Assembly: GCA_006503475.1 (NCBI GenBank)
Contig: RSEH01000140.1
Location: forward strand, 62,001-126,000
DNA length: 64,000 nucleotides
From: Stentor roeselii
Taxonomy: Eukaryota; Ciliophora; Heterotrichea; Heterotrichida; Stentoridae
Direction of reading: 5' to 3'
Below, in pieces: positions 29,495 through 38,557 of the stretch. How positions within the stretch are numbered: the stretch's first letter is position 1; every line of letters begins with the position of its first letter. The notes below the pieces were generated by a model. The model made no database searches, had not been told where the DNA came from, and was given only the letters and a program-made list of their open reading frames with translations. The position numbers and the translations under genes were made by a program.

Positions 29495-29918
29495 TTAAGT
29501 TTATGAAAATTTAGGAGGAAGAGAGGGGTTTGGGGTTCAGTGGAATGAGAAGATTTAGAATGGGTTTATTGTTTAAGGGTTAAGGGAAGATTTTTAGGGA
29601 TAACTGGTTTTTTGAAAGAATTGGAGTTACTCAATTTCGAAAAAAAATTTGAAATCGAAATATTAAAACTGATAACAACCAAAAAATCAATCAAATCTTC
29701 CCCTCTCTATAAAAATCAATAAAAGATATCTAACTAAAACCCTTCTAATTTTCCCTTCTCAAAGTAATAAACCTCCTTCTAACCCCATTCCATTTTTCAA
29801 AAATCTTATTTACCCTAAAACCATATCCTGCCAATCCAAATAAAAAAATTCCCCTTCTCATAATCCCTAACAGCAAATAAAAAAACCCTAAAATAAGCCA
29901 ATCCTTGTAATTTGAAAA
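29495..29918. other. intergenic spacer with strong strand asymmetry
   Basis: No gene seen. The first ~130 nt after the AK8 stop are G-rich and nearly C-free (GGAGGAAGAGAGGGGTTTGG); from about 29690 to 29918 the same strand becomes C-rich and nearly G-free, with CCCTAAAA at 29813-29820 and 29886-29893. The switch marks 3' flank to 5' flank. Confidence 0.6.
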
Positions 29919-30536
29919 ATGTCGATTCTCGAAGAATACGAAGAAATTTCATTCAGCGACGACTCAACCCAAAGTACAGAAGGAACATTAAAATCAAGTC
30001 CAATGAAAATTTCCTCAAAAAAGTACAACATTTCTAAATTCCATAAATTAAAATCGAACCCAGACACGTTTGATTACGAGTGTTTGTTGAAACAAATGAA
30101 ACGTCCTGGAAAATTCGGGTCTGCCTCGCCTCCAGTTGTCGATCGTCTTTTATTTTCTCATCAACTTTCTCAAAATCGCAAGAATTTCTTACTTCAGAAA
30201 AAAGAATGTGAAGAAAAAAAATCTTGTACTTTTAGACCTTCTATACTTGGAAGTAAGAAACAAAGAACTTTTCAAGACTTTTATCAGGAACAACAACTTT
30301 TTCTCAGTAAAAAAAGAGAAAAGATTGAAAATTTAAGAGAATTTCAAGAAAAAACATTGAGGGACTCGGAAATTGGATTTAGGAAGAAGGCTTGTATGAG
30401 TCCTGGAAGCAAGGTTATTATGAAGAAGTATCGAGCAGGAATTAATGAATGCATTAGGAATGAAGTAGACAATGTTTTCAATACTGCGGAGTTATTTAAG
30501 AGGAGTTTTAAGAAAGCTGGAAGATTGTTTCAGTGA
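29919..30536 (+). CDS. unknown basic coiled-coil protein, TGA stop
   Basis: 205 residues, not recognised. An acidic Ser-rich N-terminus (EEISFSDDSTQST) is followed by a basic body with the CTFRPSIL motif (about 103-110), which resembles the CTFxPxI motif found in many protist cytoskeletal proteins, then a coiled-coil stretch (KKREKIENLREFQEKTL). It ends with TGA. If that TGA were read as Trp the frame would run 10 more codons to TAG; other evidence favours a true stop. Confidence 0.7.
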   Translation: MSILEEYEEISFSDDSTQSTEGTLKSSPMKISSKKYNISKFHKLKSNPDTFDYECLLKQMKRPGKFGSASPPVVDRLLFSHQLSQNRKNFLLQKKECEEKKSCTFRPSILGSKKQRTFQDFYQEQQLFLSKKREKIENLREFQEKTLRDSEIGFRKKACMSPGSKVIMKKYRAGINECIRNEVDNVFNTAELFKRSFKKAGRLFQ

Positions 30537-30883
30537 AAAGAGTTGTGGTATAATTTGTTAATTAAATAGTTGAATTATGTTGAAAATCAAGAAAATTTTA
30601 AAATTAAGACAGTTATGTTAATAAGTTAAAAATAAGGTATAGAGTTGAATAGTTTGAATAGATTAGTCAAATTCTTTCAATATGCAACTAGGCTTCAGTA
30701 ATCAATTCAAAATCATTGAATTTCTCTATTTCCTCTCCCAAATCACTTAGTCAAAAATCTCTATTTCCCTAATCTCTCACTAAATTCAACTAATAAAATA
30801 ATTACTTCTTTCTTTCCCCCATAATAAAATCCATATCCTAACCAAAACATACCATCCTAAAGCCTTCCCATTTAACTAAAAAA
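30537..30883. other. intergenic spacer
   Basis: No gene seen. G-rich after the preceding stop, then C-rich and G-poor from about 30725 up to the next start, including TTTCCCCCATAATAAAATCC near 30815. Confidence 0.6.
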
Positions 30884-31177
30884 ATGAATAGCTCCTTTGA
30901 AGATATAGACAGATTATTGAATCGCGCAAACAAGCTTTACTTTTCTTACACTCTTTCCAGTTTTACCTTTTTCTCAACAATTTTCTATGTAAGAAGGTAC
31001 TCAAAGTTGAAATCATCCTTTTTCAGTATATTTTTGGCGCTTCCAGTCTCCGCCTGTCTTACCTGGGTTCACGTTTTGAAGACCTTCTCAGAACCTGAAC
31101 TGACTTTCCTCCTCGCAGGTCTTGACCCCAGCTACCCAGAAATAAAAGCCTCAAGACAAAACCCCAAAAATAAATAG
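30884..31177 (+). CDS. small two-pass membrane protein, unknown
   Basis: 97 residues with two hydrophobic segments (about 20-37 and 46-65) separated by a basic loop (RRYSKLK), and a polar tail ending NPKNK. No signal peptide cleavage site is obvious. Not recognised. ATG at 30884 follows AAAAAA; the stop is 25 nt before the TRIM-like start. Confidence 0.62.
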   Translation: MNSSFEDIDRLLNRANKLYFSYTLSSFTFFSTIFYVRRYSKLKSSFFSIFLALPVSACLTWVHVLKTFSEPELTFLLAGLDPSYPEIKASRQNPKNK

Positions 31178-31202
31178 CGAAATTCAGTTAATAGTTAAAA
31201 CT

Positions 31203-32966
31203 ATGAGTTCTCAATGCGAAATATGCGGGAAATGCCCTGAAAACCGAGAAATAAACACCTGCTGTTGGAAGGTGGTATGTTCAGATCATTCTTCAGAGAT
31301 CTGTCAACTATGCAACAAGAAAAGAACACGTTTTCCTTATTTAAAATCGTTTTGTGAGAGATGTTCAGTGAATTCAATCAAGTTTTTCTGTGAGACTTGC
31401 AAGGTGTTCTTATGTTCTGATTGCAATGAGACTGTTCATTTCAAAGGAAAGTATAAAAATCACTCTGTTAAAACCAGTGACGCGAGTTTTTCACTTGTCT
31501 GTGGAGGACATTTTTTACCGTTCACACATTTTTGCTCACTTTGTGGCTTTTGTTGCATGTCCTGCAGATGTCCTCACAATAAACAACTTTTAAAAGAAAC
31601 TGAAAAGGTTTCCAAGGCACTTCAAGAAAAGTATTTAAAACTTCTTGATGAAAAAATGAATTTTTTGAGAACTATGCAAAAAAATCTTCATTCAAAATTC
31701 AGTAAAACTTTAGAATTTTTGGAAAATTCGAAAGTTGAAGCTCAGAGTGAATTTGAAGATCTTTTATTGAAGATTAAAAAGAAAAAGGAAGAAAATTTAA
31801 GTTTTTTCAGTAATTTGATAGAAAATTACAGAGTTTCAAGTACTGCAACTTTAATGAATCTTTCAAGTGACTTAAACAGAGTATCTGAACTTTACAGTTT
31901 ATTTTCAATCCCTCTTCCAATGCACGCTTTAATTCTATCAATCCCTGAGCAAGACCTTCAAAAAGTGACAGAAAAAAAAGACTACAAACTTCCTGAGGTC
32001 AACTTAAATCCCGAAAATTTCCTCAACAACGACATGAACACTTCTTTTTCATTCAACTCGATTTTGCCAGTACTTGACCAAGAAAAACCCGAGACTTTAA
32101 AATCAGTAAGTCCAGGACCTTTACAATCAAAAGAAAACTTTCATAAACGTCTTGACTCTCAAGACCTGCCACCTCGACCTTCAAGTGGAAGACCTTCAGT
32201 CCTTCGTCAAACTTCAGGAAAAAGTCTTTCATGTGACAGGTCTCCAGGTGAAGACCAGATCTTGAAAGACAGTCTTTCAAAGAGAAACTTTTTGAAATCT
32301 GCTCAGTCTTCTTCTTCCATAAAACTTTCCTGGACACATCCAATGATTGTAGCGGAGAATCTTGAATATCTTCTTGAATGGAGCCAGGATATGAAAGAGT
32401 TTAAACAGGTTTATAGAGGAAAACCTAGAACTTGTATTATTACTGATCTTGCACCTGGAAGTTGTTTTTATTTTAAAGTTTGTCCAGTTGTTGGAGAGGT
32501 TAAAGGAGAGATTAGTGATGTTTTGGAAGTAAGCACTTTTGAGGTACAGAGTATTGATTTAAGGAATGCTCTTGGATTTGCTTCAGTTTGTGGAGAGTAT
32601 ATTGAGTTTAAGTCCAATGGAACTGTTTTCAGCCTTTTTCCTTATCTTTTTGGAAAACATTATTGGGAAGTTGCTATTAGGTCCACTGGGCAGTCGAGTG
32701 GGTTTATTAAAATTGGAGTTGCTGGGCAGGATAAAAAGTCGATTATTGGAAGAAGTATACTTTATAGCAAGAGTGAGTCAATTATTAGGGTAATGCTTGA
32801 TCTTGATAAAGGGGTTCTGGTGTTTTTTGATAGTTCGCTTGAAGAAGAACATGCTCAAAAAATACCTCAAGATCAGAGGCTTTACTCTGCAATACAGGTG
32901 AAATCAAGTAAAACTTGTTCAATATCATTGTGGATCAAGATAGTTTTCCATAACGATTATACTTAA
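31203..32966 (+). CDS. TRIM-like protein: Zn cluster, B-box, coiled coil, FN3, B30.2/SPRY
   Basis: 587 residues. An N-terminal Cys/His cluster (CEICGKCPENRE...CNKK, about 5-40) could be a degenerate RING. A B-box-like module follows (CERCSVNSIKFFCETCKVFLC...H, about 50-92) and a second Cys-rich module to about 125. Then coiled coil (about 130-225), a low-complexity Ser/Pro linker, a fibronectin III domain (about 370-455, LSWTHPMI, YLLEWSQD) and a SPRY domain (about 460-580, GKHYWEVAI, FIKIGVAG). This is the order of C-I TRIM proteins such as MID1, which bind microtubules and act as ubiquitin ligases; ligase activity is doubtful without a clear RING. The last codons and stop lie inside a tandem repeat. 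Confidence 0.8.
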   Translation: MSSQCEICGKCPENREINTCCWKVVCSDHSSEICQLCNKKRTRFPYLKSFCERCSVNSIKFFCETCKVFLCSDCNETVHFKGKYKNHSVKTSDASFSLVCGGHFLPFTHFCSLCGFCCMSCRCPHNKQLLKETEKVSKALQEKYLKLLDEKMNFLRTMQKNLHSKFSKTLEFLENSKVEAQSEFEDLLLKIKKKKEENLSFFSNLIENYRVSSTATLMNLSSDLNRVSELYSLFSIPLPMHALILSIPEQDLQKVTEKKDYKLPEVNLNPENFLNNDMNTSFSFNSILPVLDQEKPETLKSVSPGPLQSKENFHKRLDSQDLPPRPSSGRPSVLRQTSGKSLSCDRSPGEDQILKDSLSKRNFLKSAQSSSSIKLSWTHPMIVAENLEYLLEWSQDMKEFKQVYRGKPRTCIITDLAPGSCFYFKVCPVVGEVKGEISDVLEVSTFEVQSIDLRNALGFASVCGEYIEFKSNGTVFSLFPYLFGKHYWEVAIRSTGQSSGFIKIGVAGQDKKSIIGRSILYSKSESIIRVMLDLDKGVLVFFDSSLEEEHAQKIPQDQRLYSAIQVKSSKTCSISLWIKIVFHNDYT

Positions 32967-33305
32967 TATGTAAACTAATTTGATTCCACAAGTTTAAAAC
33001 CTGTTAATATCATTGATAATAGTTTTCAATAACAATTATACTTAATATGTAAACTAATTTGATTCCGCAAGGTTAAAACCTGTTAAATATAATTGTGATT
33101 ATTTTTCCATACGTTTATAATTAATATCTAAACTAATTTATTTCAAGGTTAAACCTGTTAAATATCATTGATAATATCTTTCCATAACAATTATAATTAA
33201 TATCTAAACCAATTTATTTCAAAGGTTAAAACCAGTTAAATATCATTGATAATATTTTTCCATAACGATTATACTTAATATGTAAACTAATTTGATTCCG
33301 CAAGG
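32922..33305. repeat. tandem array, about 4.8 copies of a 75-85 bp unit
   Basis: Copies begin at 32922, 33007, 33087, 33162 and 33240 (ATATCATTG or AATATAATTG). Each carries versions of TTTCCATAACGATTATACTTAA, the end of the TRIM-like gene, and AACTAATTTGATTCCGCAAGG, the reverse complement of the end of the UBX gene. The first copy holds the real TRIM stop, the last holds the real UBX stop. The outer copies are nearly identical; the middle two are the most diverged. Confidence 0.85.
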
Positions 33306-34423
33306 CGAACATGTACCAAAGCTCTGGGATTCATGCCTTGAGACAAGACAGTTCCATTTGTCAGGACCTTGCTCGGGTACCCGAAGACCAGCTCGAACCT
33401 TTCAACTCCTTTTGTTTCAACAAATGTGTAAAGTAATTCAATCTCAGCAGAATTCCTGAACCTTCTATCAACTTTCACCCCTGAAGGCAGCTTAAAAGAA
33501 ATCAAAGAAACATCATGTCCTGCTTCAGGTTCTTCTCCTAAAGCTTCAAGTTTTTTTATCTGTTCTTTTTGCTTTTGTTTCTTTTCTTCTTCTAGTTTTA
33601 AAGCCTTTAAACGAACTTCTTCCATATGTCTTGCTTCTTGTTCTAATTTTAGAAGTTGTTGTTGCTCCAACTCTTTTAATTCACGCTCTTGTTGCTCACG
33701 GATCAGACGGTCTTGGAGGTTTCTTACTTGACGGCTTTGGATTTGCTCGGAACCTGAACAACGGAGTAAGAATTGTTGGAAAGTTTCTTGGGTTGGAAGG
33801 GTTGGAAGGATTTCTATTGTTTGCATAGAGTCTAGAACTGCGAAGACTAGAGGATGGCCAGGGGCTAAGGAGTTGATAACCTCGATTCCTTGTTCTGAAT
33901 CAGCGAAATGAGCGTAAAGAACATAAAGTTCATTAATGATAGCAACATTTTGAGCTTGACACAAAATGTTCTGAATAAACTCCTGCCCAAAACTTCTATC
34001 ATGTAAGTAAATCAAAGTACGTTTTCCTCTGTCCATTGAGTATTGAATAGCTCCTGCCAATGGAAGCGCTGTCATCCTTGGAGGCTGAACAGGTAAATTT
34101 CTGATAATTCCTTGCAGAGTATCCAGCTGTGGAGGAAAAAGATATTCATATGCTGAAGAGTAAACATTTTTCATCATATTGAAGAGAAAACTTGGAATTG
34201 TCATCAAGCCGAAGCCTTGATTATCACCCATCGGCTGAGGTTCTGCTCGATTTACTTCTTCTTGTTTGAATTCTTCGTGAACCCCATTCTGAGCCATGTA
34301 AAGGCCATAAGCGAGATTCAAGTTCCAATTACTCTGAGTTAAATACTCAATCGCGATATCGGTATTTGGGTTCATTGTAAATGCGCAGAAGTTCTGAATG
34401 ATTTCATCATAGTTAGGATCCAT
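33287..34423 (-). CDS. UBA-UAS-UBX domain protein (FAF2/UBXD8-like)
   Basis: 378 residues: UBA-like domain (about 1-46), UAS thioredoxin-like domain (about 105-235, TLIYLHDRSFGQEFIQNIL), coiled coil (about 240-300) and C-terminal UBX domain (about 305-378). This order is that of FAF1/FAF2, which bring p97/Cdc48 to ubiquitylated or lipid-droplet/ER substrates. The p97-binding loop, usually FPR, reads YPSK here, so binding may be altered. The stop and last three codons lie in the tandem repeat. The start is 10 nt from the start of the divergent gene. Confidence 0.88.
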   Translation of the reverse strand: MDPNYDEIIQNFCAFTMNPNTDIAIEYLTQSNWNLNLAYGLYMAQNGVHEEFKQEEVNRAEPQPMGDNQGFGLMTIPSFLFNMMKNVYSSAYEYLFPPQLDTLQGIIRNLPVQPPRMTALPLAGAIQYSMDRGKRTLIYLHDRSFGQEFIQNILCQAQNVAIINELYVLYAHFADSEQGIEVINSLAPGHPLVFAVLDSMQTIEILPTLPTQETFQQFLLRCSGSEQIQSRQVRNLQDRLIREQQERELKELEQQQLLKLEQEARHMEEVRLKALKLEEEKKQKQKEQIKKLEALGEEPEAGHDVSLISFKLPSGVKVDRRFRNSAEIELLYTFVETKGVERFELVFGYPSKVLTNGTVLSQGMNPRALVHVRLAESN

Positions 34424-34433
34424 TTATATACTC
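34424..34433. promoter_or_regulatory. 10-bp spacer between divergent start codons
   Basis: TTTATATACT is all that separates ATG 34423 (minus) from ATG 34434 (plus). Each gene's 5' UTR or core promoter must therefore overlap the other's coding sequence, unless one start is misplaced. Both starts are supported by domain-bearing N-termini close by. Confidence 0.6.
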
Positions 34434-35264
34434 ATGGCAACATCTCCAACTAGTAATCTCCGAAGATCATTCGGAAACCTACTCGACAAGCTTTCCTCGA
34501 AGCCAGTAAGTCCAGACGATACAAAATCCAGAAAGCTTTCAAGTTCTCCCTGCTACGTCTGTTCATCAAGAGGCAAAAAAAACATCATCTGCAGCGACTG
34601 TTCCAAAGTTTCCTGTTCCTCTCATTCAGGTACTACAAGTCTAGGAAACCTAGAAAGAACCTGCGACTCTTGCATAAGAAAGCGAGTGATGCGAGATCTA
34701 TCACATGGTGAAGTAATTAAAGAGAAAGTCTCTTCACAAATTCAGGAAATTCTTGATGAAAGAATAGAAAAAACAAACAATCTTAACAAACTTAGTACAA
34801 AAGTAAAAAATCTTACAATAGAACTTACAGCTTCTAATGAAAAAGTTGAAAGAGAAACCAATCGAAATATGGAAAAAGTTGAAAATTTGAAGAAGGAAAA
34901 TGAAAAAATGATGAAAGAAATCGAGATTTGGACTCAAGATTATGAAAAAAGTAGAAAAAATAGAGAGAAAATTGAAAATGATTTTGAAATGGTTTCAGAT
35001 GAATGTCTGGAAATTAGTAAAGATAATGATGAACTTATTAAGGAGAGAACGGAACTTTTGGGTCAGGTGAAAGAGTTAACTGAGTTCATCAGGATGCAGG
35101 TTCCTGTAAAACTTTTAAAGAAACTGGTTTGTAATAAGTGTTATTTTAATGTTCAGAACACTTTTGCTGCTAGTTTTAAACATGTCGTTCCGATCAAGCA
35201 GGAAAACCACATGAAACCTCCTCCTGCCAGGAAAGGAGCGTGTTCATCCTGTTCAATATTCTAA
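34434..35264 (+). CDS. FYVE-like zinc finger and coiled-coil protein with CaaX end
   Basis: 276 residues. A double-CxxC zinc module (CYVC, CSDC, C..H, CDSC, about 40-80) resembles FYVE or rabphilin-type fingers without the RRHHCR motif, so phosphoinositide binding is not supported. Long coiled coil follows (about 95-225). A CxxC pair (CNKC) sits near 237. The C-terminus is ACSSCSIF, a CaaX box, so prenylation of the fourth-last Cys is likely, with CSSC available for acylation. A membrane-tethered vesicle tether or Rab effector is possible (inference). Confidence 0.72.
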   Translation: MATSPTSNLRRSFGNLLDKLSSKPVSPDDTKSRKLSSSPCYVCSSRGKKNIICSDCSKVSCSSHSGTTSLGNLERTCDSCIRKRVMRDLSHGEVIKEKVSSQIQEILDERIEKTNNLNKLSTKVKNLTIELTASNEKVERETNRNMEKVENLKKENEKMMKEIEIWTQDYEKSRKNREKIENDFEMVSDECLEISKDNDELIKERTELLGQVKELTEFIRMQVPVKLLKKLVCNKCYFNVQNTFAASFKHVVPIKQENHMKPPPARKGACSSCSIF

Positions 35265-35326
35265 CTAACTTAACACATCCTCAACAACTATAACTAAGCT
35301 AATTCCTTCTCATTTTTCCCTGAATG

Positions 35327-36478
35327 TCAATTACGATGACTACTGAAAACTGGAATTCGCAGTTCATCAGTGATTTCCTTGACTCCAAAGTAAACCCAAT
35401 GAGCGTAGCTAATAAAGGCCGCAACCGTCAAGCCCACCAAGAAGGAATACTCATCAACGAACCCTACTCCCCAAGCATGAAGCGAAGTATTTACAATCAG
35501 CAGCGTCAAAATGATAAAATTCGGCAAGTTCAATGGCAAATATTCATCATCTTGCAAATGAGCTATTTGCAAATAAGCGACTTCTCTTGCAAAGCATAGT
35601 CCTAGACAGAGCATTAGTTCTTTCGCGGATGTTTCAGAGAGAGATGATGGAGAGAAGTATTGTATGTTCAAGTAGCAGAAGAAAAAGTATCCAAAAGCAC
35701 CAAAACCATTTGCCAGGCCATTAACAGGCTGGCGACTTTTAACAATAACAGTAAGTACACTACTTAAAAATTACTTGTAAATAGCAACAGCACAAGACAC
35801 AAATATCATGACCCCCATGATAATAACTCTATACTCATACCCTAAAAACGACTGATGAATAAAAGTCTCAGGCTGCATCCAATAAAACACAAAAGCAAGT
35901 AATCCAAAAAACAAGCATCCATCAGAAGCAGCACTAATAAAAGGAAAGTTGAGTGAACCTGTATAAGTCTCTTCCCAAGTAGTAAAGTAAAACGGAAGAG
36001 CGCCAATAAACCAATACGTCAAAGCATACTGAGGTGCCATCAAAATATTCGCAAAGTAACTCGTCGTGATCGTCACATTCAAAGCGTCTACTTGATGGTC
36101 GAATAAAAGTCCTAAGGCTGAAGATGTGTTCGTCCTTCGCGCTTGTTTGCCGTCGATGTTGTCTAAGATCAGCCAGCCCATGTAAAAACAAGCGGAAAGA
36201 AGAAGAGACCAGTCGGGAAGGCGACACTCGAAGTCCATCCCGCAGAAGTGAACTGTTATCAAGTATATTGAAAGAACTAGTAAGTGACCTGATAATGTTA
36301 TCTAGATTTTTATCACTGTATTCGCTCTGATTGGTAATTACGATATTGAATGGGGGAAGAAGTTTACCAGGAAGGATGATAAGGGGGATAGAATGAATTG
36401 GTATGAAATCGAGTTGTCTGTGCCCGTGAATTTGTAGGAATGTAACTTTTGGACCTTGGAAAAGTACTTGAAAACCAT
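35327..36478 (-). CDS. CDP-alcohol phosphatidyltransferase (choline/ethanolamine phosphotransferase), three 15-nt introns
   Basis: 368 residues after removal of introns at 36327-36341, 36302-36316 and 35760-35774. It makes phosphatidylcholine or phosphatidylethanolamine from CDP-choline or CDP-ethanolamine and diacylglycerol in the ER. The family signature is complete: DGKQAR, eight residues, G, three, D, three, D. The N-terminus has the family pattern YKFTGTDNS and, across the first two introns, ANTITLSGH (family P-N-x-I-T). Multiple TM helices follow. Exon 2 is only 10 nt. Exon 4 restarts VLTVIVKSRQPVNG. The start is ATG 36478, preceded by TTTTAGGGG on the + strand. Ends with TGA. Choline versus ethanolamine preference cannot be told. 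Confidence 0.88.
35760..35774 (-). other. 15-nt intron 3 of the CDP-alcohol phosphotransferase gene
   Basis: Coding-strand GTAATTTTTAAGTAG, phase 2. The unspliced frame stops at once (AAG TAA). Removal joins FVSCAVAIY to a further 145 codons with TM-like composition, bringing the protein to family length. Confidence 0.88.
36302..36316 (-). other. 15-nt intron 2 of the CDP-alcohol phosphotransferase gene
   Basis: Coding-strand GTGATAAAAATCTAG, phase 0, with the unusual 5' end GTGA. It holds the TAG that would otherwise block the frame upstream of ITLSGH. Confidence 0.75.
36327..36341 (-). other. 15-nt intron 1 of the CDP-alcohol phosphotransferase gene
   Basis: Coding-strand GTAATTACCAATCAG, phase 2, ending CAG rather than TAG. 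It holds the TAA that would otherwise end the N-terminal frame. Only 10 nt (AGCGAATACA, 36317-36326) lie between it and intron 2. Confidence 0.75.
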
Positions 36479-38557
36479 TTTTTGTTTTAGGGGTTTGGGA
36501 TGGCTTATGAAGGGTTTTGAAGTTTTATTAGAAAGATAGGCTACAATATTATATTAAATAGCTGAAACCTTTCATAGATTAAATCTAAAAAAATCATCTG
36601 GCTAATACACAGTCAATTACAAATATTAAAGCAGATTATAATTAATCCAAGGAATATATTTAGGAAATACATTAGCTCTTCGATAAATTATCCTTTCTGA
36701 ATCAGAAACTCTTCAAAAACTTTTGAAAAAAATTGGATCTAAGTTATTATAACTTAATACTGTTAATAAATTAGAGTTATTATTCAAGAATAAATATGAT
36801 TGCTTAGGTAATTCATGAATATTCCATTCAAAGCAATACTAAATTAATCCTAAATTTTTTTTGTCTAACTGGGTTAATTTATTAAGATAGGTTTTGCCTA
36901 AGATGATTAATTTAATTACTGAATATTAATAATTCCTTAAATATGATATTTTAAAGCTGCTTGAAAATTAATGTATATTTCTCAATATTATTGACTTATC
37001 TCTAGCTTGCTTATTCATTTTTCATTTAGATCATTTTTTTTAATCTGAGCTAAAGCTTTAGCTGGATCAAAAATCTTAGTAATTGAACCAGATAATATAA
37101 TATCAAACATCAAAGTTAATCATTATTATAGAACGTTCACAGCAAAATGGTTAATATTGAGGATTAAACTCTAGTAAAAAAAAGCTTTTCCATTGATGAT
37201 CAGTCAAATTATATAAACAATACATAAAATAATAAAATTATATTTCAAGAAATAATGAAACTAATGGAAATGATATTATAATAAGGATATCTAATCAAAT
37301 TCTTTAGTCATATATTGAAAATTTTTATTAGTTTTTCAGATAATTTGAATATATTGACATCCAGAAATCTTTAATTTGCTTTAGTATTTAGAAGTTGGTT
37401 AAGTTCTGAATCCTGGACTTTAAAATTTATGGTTGTTCATCTCTAACTCTTAAAGTGATTAAGCAAGATTTAATTAAAATATTAAATCAATTCATTAGAC
37501 TTGATGATGATTTAAAATAAATTAATAAATTTTACATAGTTCTTCTGCTTGACTAATAACGACTGAACATTTATTGAGTGAATTAACGAAAATATTAGTT
37601 AAGAGAAATATATATATTAAAACTATACCATTTTTTTACATAGATTTGTATTAAGATTATTTTAAAATATCTAAAAACTTTAGTTTAGCATATGAGTTCA
37701 TTAAATGATTCAGTGAAGTTTCTAAGTGTTTATGTATTGTTTCAATTTAAGTAAGTATTAGCTTAAAAGGTGAAGATATTTCTTTAATGATTAAGAGAGG
37801 ATGAAAATAGCAATCCAAGAAATTTTATATCAATGCTTTTACGAAGATAATATTTAAGACAGTATTTTAATGAAATTATATAAAATTAATGTTCTATAGG
37901 TTCTCCTTATTTAATATATAATCTAATTAACTACAAGTTTCAACTATGAAGCTACCGTGACACTCAAACATGTAAAAAATGATTAAAACAGTACAGAAAG
38001 TTCATGAAACAAAGTAATAAATATAATATCTTGATCATTTGACTAGTTATTAAGTGAAAAAATTTTTGTAAACATTAAAAAATATACTTGCTGTTAATGA
38101 TTTATAATACCTGAGATGCTTAATTTAAGTATAAACTACGAGATATAACTTTCTGTTATTAAAATTGAATTGATACAAGATATTGCAATCATTTCATTAT
38201 TTAAATGACTAAATCAAGATTCTAAAGAGTATTAGTCTTCATAATATAATATGTTGATATGCATTTTCAAACTTAAACCAGAAATAAAAAAAATCAGAGC
38301 TTTTTTTTCGCATGGCAATAAAGTTAATAATTTGTAATATATCAAATAGATTTCAATCCCAAATTTTTCCTATTGTAATTAACACTTAATTTCTTGCTTA
38401 ATAGAGAAACACAGTTCATTAATCAAAGCATCTCATTAAATCAGTGTATTTCTCGAAATCAGTTCTTCATATCAAAATTCAAATTTCTTTTATAACTGCC
38501 ATTTATTCAAACTTTAAACCTAAACTATGAAAACCAAATCAAACCTCTAATTATTAA
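36479..38557. other. gene-poor AT-rich region
   Basis: About 2.1 kb without a supported gene. G-rich on the + strand just beyond the phosphotransferase start (5' flank), then uniformly AT-rich with stops in all frames. A perfect 16-bp palindrome AGCTAAAGCTTTAGCT lies at 37048-37063. The last ~100 nt are C-rich, as expected for the 3' flank of the next minus gene. Confidence 0.6.

Noticed and set aside
35934-36227. 97-codon minus-strand frame within the phosphotransferase gene
   Set aside because: Shifted frame of the real gene; Arg/Ser-rich with no family match.
36306-36438. Readable + strand frame opposite the phosphotransferase N-terminus (GNYDIEWGKKF)
   Set aside because: It has no start or partner exon, and the minus strand carries conserved family motifs once two 15-nt introns are removed.
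37048-37063. Perfect 16-bp palindrome AGCTAAAGCTTTAGCT
   Set aside because: Single short palindrome in AT-rich DNA; no neighbouring structure supports a function.
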